Shown here in pieces: positions 44,006 through 54,705 of a stretch of DNA of 64,000 nucleotides. The stretch comes from Novilysobacter antarcticus (GTDB lineage Bacteria; Pseudomonadota; Gammaproteobacteria; Xanthomonadales; Xanthomonadaceae). The DNA lies in the NCBI RefSeq assembly GCF_019802285.1, contig NZ_JAIEUJ010000002.1, forward strand, positions 186,001-250,000. Reading direction: 5' to 3'. Within the stretch, counting starts at the first letter, position 1; every line of letters starts with the position of its first letter. The notes under the pieces were generated by a model that saw only the letters and a program-made list of their open reading frames with translations, was not told where the DNA came from and ran no database searches. Made by a program: the position numbers and the translations under genes.

Positions 44006-44731
44006 ATGTCCCAGCTCGCCTACCGCCGCATCCTGTTGAAGTTGTCCGGCGAGGCGTTGATGGGCAACGAGGACTACGGCATTGACCCGCTGGTGATCCA
44101 TCGGCTGGCGCGCGAGGTGATGGAAGCCCAGGACGCGGGCGCCGAAGTGGCGCTGGTGATCGGTGGCGGCAATATCTTCCGCGGCGCCGGGCTTGCTGCT
44201 GGCGGGATGGACCGGGTAACCGGCGATCAGATGGGCATGCTCGCCACGGTGATCAACGCGCTCGCCATGCAGGACGCGTTGGAGAAGCTGGGCGCGAAGG
44301 CGCGGGTGATGAGCGCCATCAAGATCAACGATGTCTGCGAGGACTACATCCGTCGCCGCGCGATCCGCCATCTGGAAAAAGGCCGGCTGGTGATCTTCGC
44401 CGCGGGAGTGGGTGCGCCGTTCTTCACGACCGACTCGGGCGCCGCCCTGCGGGCGATCGAGATCGGCGCCGACCTGCTTCTGAAAGCCACCAAGGTCGAC
44501 GGTGTGTACGACAAGGACCCCAACAAGTATCCCGACGCGGTGCGCTACGACCGGCTGACGTACGACGACGTGATCACGCGCAACTTGCAGGTGATGGATA
44601 CCGCGGCTTTCGCGCTCGCCCGCGACAGCGACCTGCCGCTGCGCATCTTCGACATGAGCCAGCCGGGTGAGCTGTTGAAAATCCTCCGCGGCGAGGACAT
44701 CGGCACGCTGGTCCAGGGCCGGAGCGAATAG
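44006..44731 (+). CDS. pyrH: UMP kinase
   Basis: Phosphorylates UMP to UDP, feeding UTP, CTP and UDP-sugar synthesis. The 241-residue amino-acid-kinase-fold protein has KLSGEALMG near the start, GGGNIFRG at about 55-62, and [23 protein letters not shown], all typical of bacterial hexameric PyrH. ATG 44006 follows GAGG. A TACAAT -10-like element at 43969-43974 suggests its own promoter, consistent with the receptor gene having been placed between tsf and pyrH. Confidence 0.97.
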   Translation: MSQLAYRRILLKLSGEALMGNEDYGIDPLVIHRLAREVMEAQDAGAEVALVIGGGNIFRGAGLAAGGMDRVTGDQMGMLATVINALAMQDALEKLGAKARVMSAIKINDVCEDYIRRRAIRHLEKGRLVIFAAGVGAPFFTTDSGAALRAIEIGADLLLKATKVDGVYDKDPNKYPDAVRYDRLTYDDVITRNLQVMDTAAFALARDSDLPLRIFDMSQPGELLKILRGEDIGTLVQGRSE

Positions 44732-44763
44732 TGTCCGCTGCGGCGGCATGGCACGATTGAGCC

Positions 44764-45675
44764 ATGCATTCCGAACCGCATCAGCACGCCCTCCCCCACG
44801 CCACCCGCGCCTTCGCGGTGGTCACCTTGGCCAATCTGGCCTACACGGTCATTGAGGCCGGCTACGGCTTCCACACCAACTCCCTGGCGCTGCTGTCGGA
44901 TGCGCTGCACAACCTGGGTGACGTGTTCGGGCTGGCGCTTGCGTGGGGCGCGGCCGTACTTGCGCGGCGTCCGCCGACGGAGCGCCACACATTCGGTTGG
45001 CGACGCGCGACCCTGCTATCGCCGCTGGCGAACGCCGTGCTGCTGGTAGGGTTCGCCGGCGCCCTGGGGTGGGAGGCGATCCGGCGATTCGGCGCGCCGC
45101 CGTCGATCCCCGGCCTTTCGATCATGGCGGTTGCCGCAGTCGGCATCGTGGTGAACCTGGGCGGCGCATGGATGATGCGCGATGGTCACGAGCACGATCT
45201 CAACCGGCGCGGTGCATTCCTCCACTTGCTTGCCGATGCCGCGATCTCGGTCGCCGCGGTGGGCGCGGGCGCAGGCATCTGGTGGTTGGGATGGAACTGG
45301 CTGGACCCGGTGATCTCATTGCTGGTCAGCGTGGTAGTCGCCCTGACCGCGTTCGGCTTGCTGCGCGAGAGTTTCAACGCGGCGATGGACGCGGTGCCGC
45401 GCACGGTAGACCAAGCGGCGGTGGCTGCGTACATCAACAGCCAGCCGGGAGTCGTGGACGTCCACCACCTGCACATCTGGTCGCTGGGGACCGGCGAGAT
45501 CGCGATGACCGCTCACGTGGTCCGTCCGGCCGACAGCGCGGACCACGACGAGTTCCTGGACCGACTGCACCGGAAGCTGGACGAGAGGTTCGGCATCAAT
45601 CACCCGACCCTGCAGATCGAGCACGGCACTTCCTGCGAGCACGACGAGCACAACCGCGCCCTCCACTCCCACTGA
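44764..45675 (+). CDS. Cation diffusion facilitator (zinc/cadmium/cobalt efflux)
   Basis: A 303-residue CDF antiporter with six helices. The transport site is readable: SDALHNLGD in helix 2 and HLLADAAIS (HxxxD) in helix 5, the arrangement of zinc-transporting members such as ZitB/CzcD. The cytoplasmic C-terminal domain (about 210-295) has [13 protein letters not shown], and the ends are His-rich, which can buffer metal. It lies between pyrH and frr, which are adjacent in most bacteria, so it looks like an insertion in a conserved block. Confidence 0.93.
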   Translation: MHSEPHQHALPHATRAFAVVTLANLAYTVIEAGYGFHTNSLALLSDALHNLGDVFGLALAWGAAVLARRPPTERHTFGWRRATLLSPLANAVLLVGFAGALGWEAIRRFGAPPSIPGLSIMAVAAVGIVVNLGGAWMMRDGHEHDLNRRGAFLHLLADAAISVAAVGAGAGIWWLGWNWLDPVISLLVSVVVALTAFGLLRESFNAAMDAVPRTVDQAAVAAYINSQPGVVDVHHLHIWSLGTGEIAMTAHVVRPADSADHDEFLDRLHRKLDERFGINHPTLQIEHGTSCEHDEHNRALHSH

Positions 45676-45760
45676 CGTCGCCCGCCCACCCGGATCACGA
45701 GGGCTGCCGCGGCCGCGGTTCGCTATACTTCGCCGATTACCGCAAAGACCGGAACCGGCG

Positions 45761-46318
45761 ATGTTGAATGAGATCACGAAAGACGCGCAGGCCCGCATGG
45801 GCAAAAGTATCGAGTCGCTGCGCCAGGCGATGAGCAAGGTACGCACCGGCCGTGCCTCCACCTCCCTGGTCGACCACCTGAAGGTGAACTACTACGGCTC
45901 CGAGATGCCGCTGGCGCAGGTGGCAAGCATTGCCGTCAACGACGCGCGCTCGCTGACCATCACGCCGTGGGAGAAGCCGATGGTGGCCGCAGTCGAGAGG
46001 GCCATCATCAACTCGGACCTGGGCTTGACCCCCAATACCGCCGGCACGGTGATTCGGATCAACCTGCCCGCCCTGACCGAGGAGCGCCGCCGCGACCTGG
46101 CCAAAGTGGTCAATGCCGAAGGCGAGGACGCCAAGGTTGCGATTCGCAACATCCGTCGCGACGCCAACCAGCAGGTCAAGGAACTGCTGAAGGAAAAGGA
46201 GGCCAGCGAGGACGACGCGCGCCGGGTCGAGGACGAGATCCAGAAGATCACCGACGCCGCGATCAAGGACGTCGACGAGGTGGTCAAGGCCAAGGAACAG
46301 GAGCTGATGTCGGTTTGA
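45761..46318 (+). CDS. frr: Ribosome recycling factor
   Basis: A 185-residue, tRNA-shaped protein that splits post-termination ribosomes with EF-G. Length is standard. Signatures include [39 protein letters not shown] and VRIRRDAN-type [25 protein letters not shown]. Starts at ATG 45761. A TATACT at 45724-45729 may be the -10 of a local promoter, needed because of the intervening cation-efflux gene. uppS starts 20 nt after its stop. Confidence 0.98.
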   Translation: MLNEITKDAQARMGKSIESLRQAMSKVRTGRASTSLVDHLKVNYYGSEMPLAQVASIAVNDARSLTITPWEKPMVAAVERAIINSDLGLTPNTAGTVIRINLPALTEERRRDLAKVVNAEGEDAKVAIRNIRRDANQQVKELLKEKEASEDDARRVEDEIQKITDAAIKDVDEVVKAKEQELMSV

Positions 46319-46338
46319 CGGCCCGGCCCGTCGCCACC

Positions 46339-47097
46339 ATGGCAGCTACCGAACCGTCCAGTCCCGCCATCCCGCGCCACCTGGCCATCATCATGGATGG
46401 CAACGGGCGTTGGGCGGAGCGCCGCCACCGGCCGCGCATCATCGGTCACCGGGCCGGGGCGCGCGCGGTCAATGTCTGCATCGACTTCTGCATCCTCAAG
46501 GGCATCCAGGCGCTGACCCTGTTTGCCTTCTCCAGCGAAAACTGGGGGCGGCCGGAGAGTGAGGTGGGTGCGCTGATGAAGCTGTTCATGAACGCGCTGG
46601 AACGTGAGGTCGACGAACTCGACCGCCGCAACGTGCGGATCCGCTTCATCGGCCAGCGCGAGCGCTTCACCCCTGCGATCGTCGCCCGGATGGCGTCCGC
46701 CGAATTGCAGACCGCCTCCAACACCGGCCTGCAGCTGTCGATAGCCGCGAGCTACGGTGGCCGCTGGGACATCACGCAGGCAGCGCACGCGCTGGCTGCC
46801 GATGTCGCAGCCGGACAACTCCGGCTCGAAGACATCGACGAGGACGCCATGGCGAACCGCATGACGCTCGCCGACGTGCCGGCACCGGACCTTTTCATCC
46901 GCACCGGCGGGGAGATGCGCATCAGCAACTTCCTGCTGTGGCAAATGGCCTACACCGAACTGTGGTTCACCGAGGCATTGTGGCCGGAGCTCGATGCGGC
47001 AACACTGCAGCGAGCGCTCGACCATTACGGTTCCCGCGAACGCCGTTTCGGGCTCACCGGTGCGCAGGTCGCCCCCATCCAAGAGAGCTCCGAATGA
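46339..47097 (+). CDS. uppS: Undecaprenyl diphosphate synthase (di-trans,poly-cis)
   Basis: Cis-prenyltransferase (252 residues) that builds the C55 lipid carrier for peptidoglycan and O-antigen. The catalytic IIMDGNGRWA motif (Asp, near residue 21) is followed by GHRAGARAV, LTLFAFSSENWGRP and the C-terminal PDLFIRTGGEMRISNFLLWQMAYTELWF. ATG 46339 is chosen; longer frames overlap frr. Its stop overlaps the cdsA ATG by 4 nt, starting a run of coupled envelope genes. Confidence 0.97.
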   Translation: MAATEPSSPAIPRHLAIIMDGNGRWAERRHRPRIIGHRAGARAVNVCIDFCILKGIQALTLFAFSSENWGRPESEVGALMKLFMNALEREVDELDRRNVRIRFIGQRERFTPAIVARMASAELQTASNTGLQLSIAASYGGRWDITQAAHALAADVAAGQLRLEDIDEDAMANRMTLADVPAPDLFIRTGGEMRISNFLLWQMAYTELWFTEALWPELDAATLQRALDHYGSRERRFGLTGAQVAPIQESSE

Positions 47098-47957
47098 CCC
47101 GTATCCGCCTTATCGCCGCCCTGGTGATGGCTCCGGCCGCCATTGCGGCGATCCTCTTGCTTCCCACCGCCTGGCTGGTGGCGCTGGCCGCTGTGGTGTT
47201 CCTGCTGGGCCTGTGGGAATGGTTTGACCTGGCCGACATCGATGAGACGCTGGCCAAGACGGTCCTGTTGCTGGCACACGTTGCGTTGATGGTGGCGCTG
47301 GTCTGGGCATCCAGATCCGGCTCGGGCTTCAGCTTCGCGCTCTTCGAGTTGGCAACGCTGGTCGGCGTGGTCTGGTGGCTGCTCGCGCTGGTGTGGCTGG
47401 GCCGTTACCAGTTCGGCAGCGACCACACCACCTATGCGCGCGTGTTCAAGCTGGCTGCTGGCGCTTTGGCGATCATTCCCGCCTGGTGCGCCCTGGGCTG
47501 GCTGCACGCCAGTGATCCCAGCGTCAGCGTGGTCGGGTCGATTCCCAAGGGGCACTTCTGGTTGCTGACGGCGTTGATGATGGTCTGGGCGGCCGACAGC
47601 GGTGCTTACTTCGTCGGTCGCCAGTTCGGCCGGCACAAGCTGTCGCCCAGAATCAGCCCCAACAAGACCGTCGAGGGACTGCTCGGTGGACTGGTGGCGG
47701 GCGTGGCGATGGCCCTGGCCATCTCGCTGCTGGCCGGCGCCGAACGCAGCCAGCTGCCGGCCATTGCCCTGGTGGCAACGGTGGCGACCTTGTTCTCGGT
47801 GGCAGGCGACCTGTTTGAAAGCCTGCTCAAGCGCCACGCCGGAGTGAAAGACTCCGGCACCCTGATACCGGGGCACGGTGGCGTACTGGATCGGCTGGAT
47901 GGGGTGCTCGCCGCCCTGCCCGCTTTTGCCTTGGGCAAAGGCCTGATGGGATTTTGA
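47094..47957 (+). CDS. cdsA: Phosphatidate cytidylyltransferase
   Basis: Integral inner-membrane enzyme (287 residues, about eight helices) making CDP-diacylglycerol from phosphatidate and CTP. The C-terminal signature is present: [14 protein letters not shown], then [41 protein letters not shown] (the CDP-alcohol synthase S-x8-R-x2-K-R-x4-K-D pattern). ATG 47094. It ends one base into the dxr start (TGATG). Confidence 0.96.
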   Translation: MTRIRLIAALVMAPAAIAAILLLPTAWLVALAAVVFLLGLWEWFDLADIDETLAKTVLLLAHVALMVALVWASRSGSGFSFALFELATLVGVVWWLLALVWLGRYQFGSDHTTYARVFKLAAGALAIIPAWCALGWLHASDPSVSVVGSIPKGHFWLLTALMMVWAADSGAYFVGRQFGRHKLSPRISPNKTVEGLLGGLVAGVAMALAISLLAGAERSQLPAIALVATVATLFSVAGDLFESLLKRHAGVKDSGTLIPGHGGVLDRLDGVLAALPAFALGKGLMGF

Positions 47958-49186
47958 TGAACGCGGTTGCTACCCCCTCGGACTCGATCCGCCACGATAT
48001 CGCGGTACTGGGCGCCACCGGCTCCATCGGCAGCTCCGCCCTGGACGTCATCGCGCGGCACCCGCAGCGCCTGCGTGCGACCGTGCTCGGCGCCGGCCAG
48101 AACGTCGATGCGTTGATCGAGTTGTGTCGGGTGCACCGGCCGCTGCACGCGGTGATCGCCGACCCGGACGGCTTCACGGCGCTGCGCGACGGTCTGGCGG
48201 CGGCCGGACTCACGACACGGGCGCACGCCGGCGCCGACGCGGTCAGCGAGCTGGCCGCCGGGGACCACTGCGACACCGTGGTCGCTGCCATCGTTGGCGC
48301 GGCGGGCCTGCCCTCGACGCTGGCAGCGGCACGTGCAGGCAAACGTCTGTTGCTGGCCAACAAGGAGTCGCTGGTGCTTGCCGGTGAGCTGCTGATGGCG
48401 GCCGCGCGCGAGGGCGGCGCCACGATCGTGCCGATCGACAGTGAGCACAACGCGATTTTCCAGTGCCTGCCTGCTGCGACCCGGTTGACCGCAGGGGAAT
48501 CCCGCGCCGGCCTGGCGCGGATCATCCTCACCGCCTCGGGTGGCCCCTTCCGCGGCCGCTCCCGTAGTTCGCTGGCGGACGTTTCGGTCGAGGAAGCCAT
48601 CAAGCATCCCAAGTGGTCGATGGGCCCGAAGATCTCAGTGGACTCGGCGACCCTGATGAACAAGGGTCTGGAAGTGATCGAGGCGCACCACCTGTTCGGC
48701 TTGCCGGGCGATCGGATCGATGTGCTGGTTCATCCGCAGAGCCTGGTCCACTCGATGGTGGAATTCATCGACGGCTCCACATTGGCCCAACTGGGACTGC
48801 CGGACATGCGAACGGCGCTCGCGGTTGGCCTGGGCTGGCCCGACCGGGTCGAGTCCGGCGTATCGGGCCTCGACCTGCTGACGCAGGGCGGCCGGCTGGA
48901 TTTCGAAAAGCCCGACCTGGAGGCGTTTCCCGGCCTGAAACTGGCCTATGCCGCCCTTGCGGCCGGTGGCACCGCGCCCGCGGTATTGAACGCGGCCAAT
49001 GAAGTCGCGGTCGCCGCTTTCCTGGAGCGTCGGATCGGCTTCCTGTCCATTCCTGCGCTGGTTGCGGAGACCCTTGCCGCCCTGCCCGCGATCCCCGCCG
49101 ACTCGTTGGAAGCGCTCCAGGACATCGATCAACGTGCCCGCCGTTACGCCGTTCAGGGGCTGGCCGCCCATCGGATGCCAGCATGA
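47957..49186 (+). CDS. dxr: 1-deoxy-D-xylulose 5-phosphate reductoisomerase
   Basis: Second enzyme of the MEP isoprenoid pathway, supplying IPP/DMAPP to UppS. The 409-residue protein has the NADPH-binding [21 protein letters not shown], the metal-site segment [13 protein letters not shown], and the substrate loop GGPFRGRS with [33 protein letters not shown] take ATG 47957, which shares its A with the cdsA stop; a TTG three bases earlier is also in frame. Confidence 0.97.
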   Translation: MNAVATPSDSIRHDIAVLGATGSIGSSALDVIARHPQRLRATVLGAGQNVDALIELCRVHRPLHAVIADPDGFTALRDGLAAAGLTTRAHAGADAVSELAAGDHCDTVVAAIVGAAGLPSTLAAARAGKRLLLANKESLVLAGELLMAAAREGGATIVPIDSEHNAIFQCLPAATRLTAGESRAGLARIILTASGGPFRGRSRSSLADVSVEEAIKHPKWSMGPKISVDSATLMNKGLEVIEAHHLFGLPGDRIDVLVHPQSLVHSMVEFIDGSTLAQLGLPDMRTALAVGLGWPDRVESGVSGLDLLTQGGRLDFEKPDLEAFPGLKLAYAALAAGGTAPAVLNAANEVAVAAFLERRIGFLSIPALVAETLAALPAIPADSLEALQDIDQRARRYAVQGLAAHRMPA

Positions 49187-49216
49187 GCGCCTTGATCCTG
49201 ATTGCAGATTCCGCCC

Positions 49217-50641
49217 ATGGCTGAGCTGATCGGTTCCGTCTGGTGGTTGCTGGTCAGCCTCGGCCTGTTGGTGACCTTCCACGAGTTCGGCCATTACTGG
49301 GTGGCGCGCCGCTGCGGAGTCAAGGTCCTGCGCTTCTCCGTGGGCTTCGGCAAACCGCTTTTCATGCGGCGCGGCAAGGACGGCACCGAGTACGTGGTCG
49401 CCGCCATCCCGCTGGGTGGCTACGTCAAGATGCTCGATGAGCGTGCGCTGATCGAAGACATGCCGGCAGCGGGGAGCACCGGCGAGCCAGGCGACGCCAC
49501 CAGCACCGCCGCATCACTGACCGAAGCCGACCGCGCCGGCGCGTTCAACCGCCAGTCGGTCTGGAAGCGGATCGCGATCGTGATTGCCGGTCCGCTCGCC
49601 AACCTGCTGCTATGCGTGCTGCTGCTGTGGGCAATGTTCGTCATCGGCCGCCCGGATTACGCGCCCGTGCTCGGCCAGGCCACCGGCATTGCGGCGGATG
49701 CCGGGCTGCACCGGGGGGATACGATCACTGCGGTCGGGGACCGCCAGACGCCCACCTGGAGCGAAGTCCAGATGGCGCTGATTCCGTCCGCGCTGGATCG
49801 CATTGACGTCCAGCTGCAGGTGCTGGACGTGAATGGCAACACTGGCACCCGGCGCCTCCCGCTGTCGCGCCTGCCGGCCGACTTCGACGAACGCCGGGCG
49901 GTCGACGCGATCGGCCTGGTGCCGCGCCATCATTCGCTGCCCGCCGTGGTCGGCCAGGTGGCTCCGGACACCGCGGCCTGGGGTGTGCTCGCCGAAGGCG
50001 ACCGCATCAGCGCGATTGACGGCCACTCGGTGCAGGAGTGGTCCGACCTTGGGCCGCTGGTGCAGGGCCTGGGCGAGCGCGGCGGTCCAGGCATGGTCGA
50101 GGTGATTCGCGACGATGAGCGCCTCGCGCTGGAACTCCAGCCCACCCGCGTCACACCTGAGGGTGCAGACAGTTATTGGGCCATCGGGATCTCGCCGGCG
50201 CGCCCTGAGCAGCCCGCCATGGACGCGGAGTTGCGCTACGGCCCGATCGTTGCCGTGCCCGCCGCGCTGCGCGAAACCGCGCACCAGGCCGGCCAGTTGT
50301 TCTCGATGATCGGCCGCGCCTTCAGTGGCCGCGTGGAGGTGCGCAACACGGTCGCCGGACCCATCACCATCGCCCGCGCGGCCAATGCCTATGCCGGCCA
50401 GGGCGCTGCATGGTTCCTGTCGTTGCTGGCGATGCTGTCGTTGAGCCTCGGCATACTGAACCTCCTGCCAATCCCGCTCTTGGACGGCGGACACCTGCTG
50501 TATTACCTTATCGAGTTGGTCAAAGGCAGCCCGGTGAGCGAGCGCACGATGGCCTATGGCCAATACATCGGCCTGATGCTCATCGCCGCGCTCATGGGCC
50601 TGGCGTTCTACAACGACATCGTGAACAACCTGCTGCACTGA
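49217..50641 (+). CDS. rseP: RIP site-2 zinc protease RseP
   Basis: Inner-membrane protease (474 residues) that cleaves the anti-sigma factor RseA within the membrane to release sigma-E, and clears signal peptides. The zinc site HEFGH (His22, Glu23, His26) is in the first helix, two PDZ domains follow in the periplasm (about 130-215 and 225-310), and the second active-site motif is PIPLLDGGHLLYY near residue 420. I chose ATG 49217 over TTG 49202. It lies directly before bamA, a classic sigma-E-linked envelope arrangement. Confidence 0.96.
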   Translation: MAELIGSVWWLLVSLGLLVTFHEFGHYWVARRCGVKVLRFSVGFGKPLFMRRGKDGTEYVVAAIPLGGYVKMLDERALIEDMPAAGSTGEPGDATSTAASLTEADRAGAFNRQSVWKRIAIVIAGPLANLLLCVLLLWAMFVIGRPDYAPVLGQATGIAADAGLHRGDTITAVGDRQTPTWSEVQMALIPSALDRIDVQLQVLDVNGNTGTRRLPLSRLPADFDERRAVDAIGLVPRHHSLPAVVGQVAPDTAAWGVLAEGDRISAIDGHSVQEWSDLGPLVQGLGERGGPGMVEVIRDDERLALELQPTRVTPEGADSYWAIGISPARPEQPAMDAELRYGPIVAVPAALRETAHQAGQLFSMIGRAFSGRVEVRNTVAGPITIARAANAYAGQGAAWFLSLLAMLSLSLGILNLLPIPLLDGGHLLYYLIELVKGSPVSERTMAYGQYIGLMLIAALMGLAFYNDIVNNLLH

Positions 50642-50747
50642 TGCCGCCTGCCCTGCCTGCCACTGCCGACACCCGTTCACCCTATTTCGCCGCCTCCACG
50701 GGCACCTGCCCCGGCGAGTGCCGCAAGTTCCCCAACCGGACGTGACA

Positions 50748-53201
50748 ATGACGCGACCCATCCCCCGCCGCCTGCTGGTTCTGGCCCTTGCTTCGGCGCT
50801 TTCCACGGTTCCCGCGTTGAGCGCGATTGCGCAGCAGCAGCCGGCGATCGCCGCACCGGTCGGCCCGTTCACCGTCAGTGACATCCGCGTGGACGGCCTG
50901 CAGCGGATTTCCGCGGGCACCGTATTCACGTATCTGCCGGTGGAGCGTGGCGACACGATGGACCAGGCCGCGGCGGGCGACGCCATCCGCGCGCTCTACA
51001 AGACCGGGTTCTTCGAGGACGTCCGCATCGGCCACCAAGGCGACATCCTGGTGGTCACCGTGACCGAGCGTCCGGCAATCAACAAGCTGACCCTGACCGG
51101 CAACAAGGACATCAAGACCGAGGACCTGATGAAAGGCCTCAACGACATCGGTCTGACCGAAGGCAACACCTTCGATCGCCTGAGCCTTGACCGCGTGACC
51201 CAGGAACTGACCCGCCAGTACAACAACCGCGGCAAGTACAACGTCAAGGTGACCCCGTCGGTGGCGGCGCTGCCGCGCAACCGCGTCGACGTGACCATCG
51301 CCGTCGAAGAAGGCAAGGCGGCAAAGATCCAGCACATCAACCTGATCGGCAACGAGCTGTTTGACGACAAGGAGATCACCGGCGGCTGGGAGTCGGGCGT
51401 CCACAACTGGCTGAGCTGGTACCGCCGCGATGATCAGTACTCGCGCGAGAAGCTCTCCGGCGACCTGGAAAAACTCAACAACTTTTACCTCGACCGCGGC
51501 TACGTCGACTTCAACATCGACTCCACCCAGGTTTCCATCAGTCCCGACCTGCAGGACATGTTCATCACCGCAGGCGTGACCGAAGGCGAGCAATACAAGA
51601 TCTCCAGTGTCGAGATCACCGGCGACACCGTGCTGCCCAAGGAAGACATCGAGAAGATGGTGCTGGTCAAAGCCGACCAGGTGTTCTCTCGCAGCCTGCT
51701 TGAGATCAGCTCCGACGCGATCACCGCGACGCTGGGCAACATCGGCTACGCCTTCGCCCAGGTGAACCCGATTCCGGACGTGAACCGGGAAGATAAAACC
51801 GTCGCGATCGCAATGCAGGTGGTCCCGGGGCCGCGCGTCAACGTGCGCCGGATCAGCTTCAAGGGCAATACCCGTACCGCCGATGAAGTGCTGCGCCGCC
51901 AGATGCGCCAGTTTGAAGGCGCCTGGTATTCGCAGGCCGCGATCGACCGCTCGAAGATCCGCGTCCAGGGTCTGGGCTACTTCGACAAGGTGGACGTGGA
52001 AACGGTTCCCGTGCCGGGCACCAGTGACCAGGTCGATGTGGTCTACAACGTCAACGAGGTCGCCGCCGGCAGCTTCGTGTTCGGTCTGGGCTATTCGCAG
52101 CTGACCGGCCTGAGCACCCAGATCCAGGTGTCGCAGAACAACTTCCTCGGCAGCGGCAACCGGATCGCCGTGCAGGCGCAGCGCAACGATTACCTGCAGC
52201 GCTACGATTTCTCCTTCACCGATCCCTACTTCACCGACAACGGCGTCTCGCTGGGCTACAACCTCCGCTGGAGCGAGTTCAACAACTCCAACTTCAACAC
52301 CGCGCGCTACTCGTCCACCAGCGGCATGGGGCAGGTTGTACTCGGGGTGCCCATCACCGAGACCGACAGCTTCACCACGCTGCTGGGCATCGACAGCAAC
52401 CAGATCTTCGCCTACCGCGGCTCCACGCCGGAATCCATCGTCGACTACATCGACGCGATCGGCCAGCGCACCTTCCACGCCTGGCGGGGCGAGATCGGCT
52501 GGGCGCGCAACACGCTCAACAGCGCACTGACGCCGACCCGTGGCTTGTCGCAGCGCCTGTGGCTGGAAGCGACCCTGCCCGGCTCGACGGTCGAGTACTA
52601 CAAGCTCAACTACAGCCTGTCGCATTTCTGGCCGCTGTCGCGCCACTTGGTGCTCAACACCCGCGCCGAGCTCGGCTACGGCGACAGCTACGGCGACGCC
52701 TCGGTGCGCAACATCTGCTACACCGCGCCCACCCAGGCCAATCCGAATCCGGTGCAGACCGAGAATTGCGATCCCAGCTCGGCTGACTACGTCAAGACCG
52801 TCACCGCCGACGGCCTCCCGTTCTTCGAGAACTTCTACGCCGGTGGTACGCGCTCGGTCCGCGGCTTCAAGGACAACACCCTTGGCCCGCGCGAGGCTGC
52901 GCTTTACAGCAGCTACCTGCAGCCGATCGGCGGCGCGGTGAAGACGGTCGGCTCGGTGGAGATGATCTTCCCGACCCTGATCGACAGCACGGCGGCGCGC
53001 ATCTCCGCGTTCCTGGACTTCGGTAACGTATTCGCCAGCACCGACGATTTTGATGCGGGCGAGCTGCGAGCCTCCACCGGTCTGGCGCTGATGTGGCGAT
53101 CGCCGATGGGCCCGATCACGATCAGCTATGCGTTCCCGGTCAAGAAGGAAGACGGCGACCAGCTGGAGCGCCTGCAGTTCACGTTCGGCGGCTCGTTCTG
53201 A
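50748..53201 (+). CDS. bamA: Outer-membrane protein assembly factor BamA
   Basis: Omp85 protein that inserts beta-barrel proteins into the outer membrane (817 residues). A signal peptide ends near residue 28 (SAIA|QQ), five POTRA domains cover about 35-365, and the 16-strand barrel runs to the C-terminal FTFGGSF. The conserved loop-6 VRGF motif is seen in TRSVRGFKDNTLGP. A Cys-containing extracellular insert (NICYTAPTQANPNPVQTENCDPSS) could form a disulphide. No skp gene lies between bamA and lpxD, unlike E. coli. ATG 50748. Confidence 0.97.
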   Translation: MTRPIPRRLLVLALASALSTVPALSAIAQQQPAIAAPVGPFTVSDIRVDGLQRISAGTVFTYLPVERGDTMDQAAAGDAIRALYKTGFFEDVRIGHQGDILVVTVTERPAINKLTLTGNKDIKTEDLMKGLNDIGLTEGNTFDRLSLDRVTQELTRQYNNRGKYNVKVTPSVAALPRNRVDVTIAVEEGKAAKIQHINLIGNELFDDKEITGGWESGVHNWLSWYRRDDQYSREKLSGDLEKLNNFYLDRGYVDFNIDSTQVSISPDLQDMFITAGVTEGEQYKISSVEITGDTVLPKEDIEKMVLVKADQVFSRSLLEISSDAITATLGNIGYAFAQVNPIPDVNREDKTVAIAMQVVPGPRVNVRRISFKGNTRTADEVLRRQMRQFEGAWYSQAAIDRSKIRVQGLGYFDKVDVETVPVPGTSDQVDVVYNVNEVAAGSFVFGLGYSQLTGLSTQIQVSQNNFLGSGNRIAVQAQRNDYLQRYDFSFTDPYFTDNGVSLGYNLRWSEFNNSNFNTARYSSTSGMGQVVLGVPITETDSFTTLLGIDSNQIFAYRGSTPESIVDYIDAIGQRTFHAWRGEIGWARNTLNSALTPTRGLSQRLWLEATLPGSTVEYYKLNYSLSHFWPLSRHLVLNTRAELGYGDSYGDASVRNICYTAPTQANPNPVQTENCDPSSADYVKTVTADGLPFFENFYAGGTRSVRGFKDNTLGPREAALYSSYLQPIGGAVKTVGSVEMIFPTLIDSTAARISAFLDFGNVFASTDDFDAGELRASTGLALMWRSPMGPITISYAFPVKKEDGDQLERLQFTFGGSF

Positions 53202-53218
53202 CGGCGGACCCGGCCGTC

Positions 53219-54247
53219 ATGACCTCACCTGCCCCGACCGTGGCCGAGCTGGCCGAGCGATTCACGCTCGGCGTGCGCGGCGACGCGACTGCACTCATCC
53301 ATGGTGTCGGCACTCTGGCCCACGCGGGCGAGGGGCAGCTCGCTTTCCTGGCCAATCCCAGGTATCGCAGCCAGCTGGAGGGCTCGAAGGCCGCCGCGGT
53401 GGTGATGCGCGCAGCCGATGCGGAGGGCTACGCCGGCACGGCGCTGGTCGCCGAGGATCCGTACACGGCGTTCGCAAAGATTGCCGCGACATTCGAAGTG
53501 CCGCCCGCGCGCGAGCCCGGGGTGCACCCCATGTCTGACATCCATCCCGACGCCGTCATCGACTCTGCGGCGCACGTCGGTGCCTTCAGCAGCATCGGCG
53601 CGGGCAGCCGCGTCGAGGCCGGCGCGTTCATCGGCCCGGGCTGCATCGTCGGTGAGGACTGCATGGTGGGCGCCGGCAGCGAACTGCTGGCACGCGTCAC
53701 CCTGGTGACCCGGGTCCGGCTGGGCGAGCGAGTGCGCATCCATCCCGGCGCGGTGATCGGCGCCGACGGCTTCGGCCTGGCGATGGATGCGGGACGCTGG
53801 ATCAAGGTGCCACAGCTGGGCGGCGTGGTGATCGGCGATGACTGCGAGATCGGTGCCAACACCTGCATCGACCGCGGCGCGATCGAGGACACCGTGCTGG
53901 AAGAGGACGTGCGCCTGGACAACCTCATCCAGGTTGGCCACAACGTCCGCATCGGCGCGCACACCGCCATGGCCGGCTGCGTGGCCATCGCCGGCAGCGC
54001 CCGGATCGGTCGCTATTGCATGATCGCCGGCGGTGCCGGCATCGCCGGGCACCTTGAAATCTGCGACCGGGTGGTGGTGACCGCAATGAGCCTGGTGAGC
54101 AGTTCGATCCGCGAGCCCGGAGAATACTCGTCCGGCACCGGGCTGATGGACAATCGCAGCTGGCGCAGGAACGCCGCGCGATTCCGGCAGCTCGACAGGA
54201 TGGCGCGCCAGTTGCGCGACCAGGAACTTAAGGACGACACGCAATGA
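53219..54247 (+). CDS. lpxD: UDP-3-O-(3-hydroxyacyl)glucosamine N-acyltransferase
   Basis: Third enzyme of lipid A synthesis (342 residues): adds a second hydroxyacyl chain from acyl-ACP to UDP-3-O-acyl-glucosamine. An N-terminal uridine-binding domain (about 5-100) precedes the left-handed beta-helix of hexapeptide repeats (about 105-290). The catalytic His lies in the segment [22 protein letters not shown] 53219 is 17 nt after bamA. Its stop overlaps the fabZ start (ATGA). Confidence 0.97.
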   Translation: MTSPAPTVAELAERFTLGVRGDATALIHGVGTLAHAGEGQLAFLANPRYRSQLEGSKAAAVVMRAADAEGYAGTALVAEDPYTAFAKIAATFEVPPAREPGVHPMSDIHPDAVIDSAAHVGAFSSIGAGSRVEAGAFIGPGCIVGEDCMVGAGSELLARVTLVTRVRLGERVRIHPGAVIGADGFGLAMDAGRWIKVPQLGGVVIGDDCEIGANTCIDRGAIEDTVLEEDVRLDNLIQVGHNVRIGAHTAMAGCVAIAGSARIGRYCMIAGGAGIAGHLEICDRVVVTAMSLVSSSIREPGEYSSGTGLMDNRSWRRNAARFRQLDRMARQLRDQELKDDTQ

Positions 54248-54705
54248 CCGATGCACTCAAACTCCCGATCGATGTTCCGGGTATCCAGGCGCTGCTGCCG
54301 CACCGCTACCCGTTCCTGCTGGTCGACCGGGTGACGGAGCTGGATCCGAACAAACGCATCCTCGCCTACAAGAACGTCACCAACAACGAGCCGTTCTTCA
54401 ACGGCCACTTCCCCGGTCAGCCGGTGATGCCCGGCGTGCTGGTGATCGAGGCGCTGGCCCAGGCCGGCGGTCTCCTCACCCAACTCTCGCTGGGCGGGAC
54501 CTTCGAGAACAAGCTCTTCTATCTGGTCAAGATCGACGGTGCGCGGTTCTCCCGCATGGTTGTCCCCGGCGATCGCCTCGATCTGGAAGTGATCCTCAAG
54601 CGGACCATCCGCAACATGGCGCTGTACCAGGGCATCGCCCGGGTCGACGGCGAGCAGGCCGCCTGCGCCGACATCCTGTGTGCCGAGGTCGTCAACAAGC
54701 CATGA
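54244..54705 (+). CDS. fabZ: 3-hydroxyacyl-ACP dehydratase FabZ
   Basis: Hot-dog-fold dehydratase (153 residues) for fatty-acid elongation. The active-site His is in [13 protein letters not shown] and the Glu in [23 protein letters not shown]. Its place between lpxD and lpxA puts fatty-acid synthesis and lipid A acylation, which compete for 3-hydroxyacyl-ACP, in one transcript. Stop and lpxA ATG overlap by 4 nt. Confidence 0.98.
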   Translation: MTDALKLPIDVPGIQALLPHRYPFLLVDRVTELDPNKRILAYKNVTNNEPFFNGHFPGQPVMPGVLVIEALAQAGGLLTQLSLGGTFENKLFYLVKIDGARFSRMVVPGDRLDLEVILKRTIRNMALYQGIARVDGEQAACADILCAEVVNKP

